Source of the DNA: JAVBKV01 sp031553885
Lineage (GTDB): Bacteria > Bacteroidota > Bacteroidia > Bacteroidales > Azobacteroidaceae
NCBI GenBank assembly: GCA_031553885.1
Contig: JAVBKV010000051.1
Location: 1 to 7,167 of the forward strand
DNA: 7,167 bases
Reading direction: 5' to 3'
Below the pieces are notes generated by a model. It ran no database searches. It was not told the DNA's origin and saw only the letters and a list, made by a program, of their open reading frames with translations. A program made the position numbers and the translations under genes. This document shows positions 7,081 to 7,167 of the stretch, in pieces (within the stretch, counting starts at the first letter, position 1; the number at the start of each line of letters is the position of its first letter).

Positions 7081-7167
7081 ATGGGACGAGTTAATACTCC
7101 AGTTCTAACATCAGCACAGCGCCAAGCGTTGGAATTGGGATTAAAACAAGGCGCAAGCCACTGTTTC
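7081..7167 (+). CDS. IS630-family transposase, N-terminal fragment (3' partial)
   Basis: Twenty-nine codons are visible from ATG to the window edge without a stop: MGRVNTPVLTSAQRQALEL, then GLKQGASHCF. The opening, a short tail followed by LTSAQRQALELG as the first helix of a helix-turn-helix region, resembles the N-terminus of IS630-family transposases found in Bacteroides. Those enzymes bind the element's inverted repeats through this region and cut and rejoin DNA with a DDE catalytic domain, which lies beyond the window. The call rests on a short stretch and on the insertion context. No Shine-Dalgarno sequence is present, and the upstream promoter suggests a leaderless start. Confidence 0.6.
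   Translation, partial: MGRVNTPVLTSAQRQALELGLKQGASHCF

Larger units (their letters stand above)
7041..7167 (+). mobile_element. Left end of an IS630-like insertion sequence (partial)
   Basis: The right edge holds the start of a transposase gene with a compact promoter directly before it. The left boundary is placed approximately, at one of the TA dinucleotides at 7041-7044 or 7048-7049, because IS630-family elements insert at TA and duplicate it. I could not delimit the terminal inverted repeat, since the other end is outside the window. The lipoprotein frame losing its start at the same place supports the boundary. Confidence 0.55.

Noticed and set aside
1..7167. CRISPR array, tRNA, rRNA or long direct repeats
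   Set aside because: No regularly spaced repeats or recognisable tRNA/rRNA segments were seen on either strand when reading by eye.

Overview
The window looks like a chromosomal segment from the order Bacteroidales (Bacteroides, Parabacteroides or a relative). Four things point there: the RHS-type surface protein has the Bacteroidetes architecture, the gene starts lack Shine-Dalgarno motifs, a TAnnTTTG-type promoter box is present, and the transposase start resembles Bacteroides IS630 elements. This placement rests on recognition, not on a database search.

Layout: bases 1-466 (+) hold the C-terminal thioredoxin domain of a DsbD-like thiol:disulfide interchange protein whose 5' part lies outside the window. 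A secreted family GH116 glycoside hydrolase of 856 residues follows after 25 bases on the same strand (492-3062), probably in the same transcript. A 16-bp perfect inverted repeat (3088-3138) then separates it from a convergent gene and can serve as a terminator for both. The minus strand of 3150-6272 codes for a 1040-residue exported RHS/YD-type protein. It has the N-terminal module and one clear YD repeat but no RHS core domain and no toxin tip. Upstream of it is a 210-base non-coding stretch with a possible terminator, a hairpin and a weak promoter candidate. Next comes a small minus-strand lipoprotein gene (6483 to about 7046) of unknown function, which lacks a usable start codon. The right edge (about 7041-7167) is the left end of an IS630-like insertion sequence, reading out of the window, with its promoter and the first 29 transposase codons.

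How they work together: the left half is a periplasmic or surface pair, a disulfide reductase and a cysteine-containing glycosidase, with no SusC/SusD or regulator in view. The right half is an orphan RHS shell with a small lipoprotein, the kind of accessory locus that often turns over in Bacteroidales. The insertion sequence appears to have cut off the lipoprotein gene's start and probably its promoter. I see no CRISPR array, tRNA, rRNA, prophage or complete defence system. The most useful discoveries are the hidden, truncated lipoprotein gene and the RHS module lacking its usual C-terminal partner.
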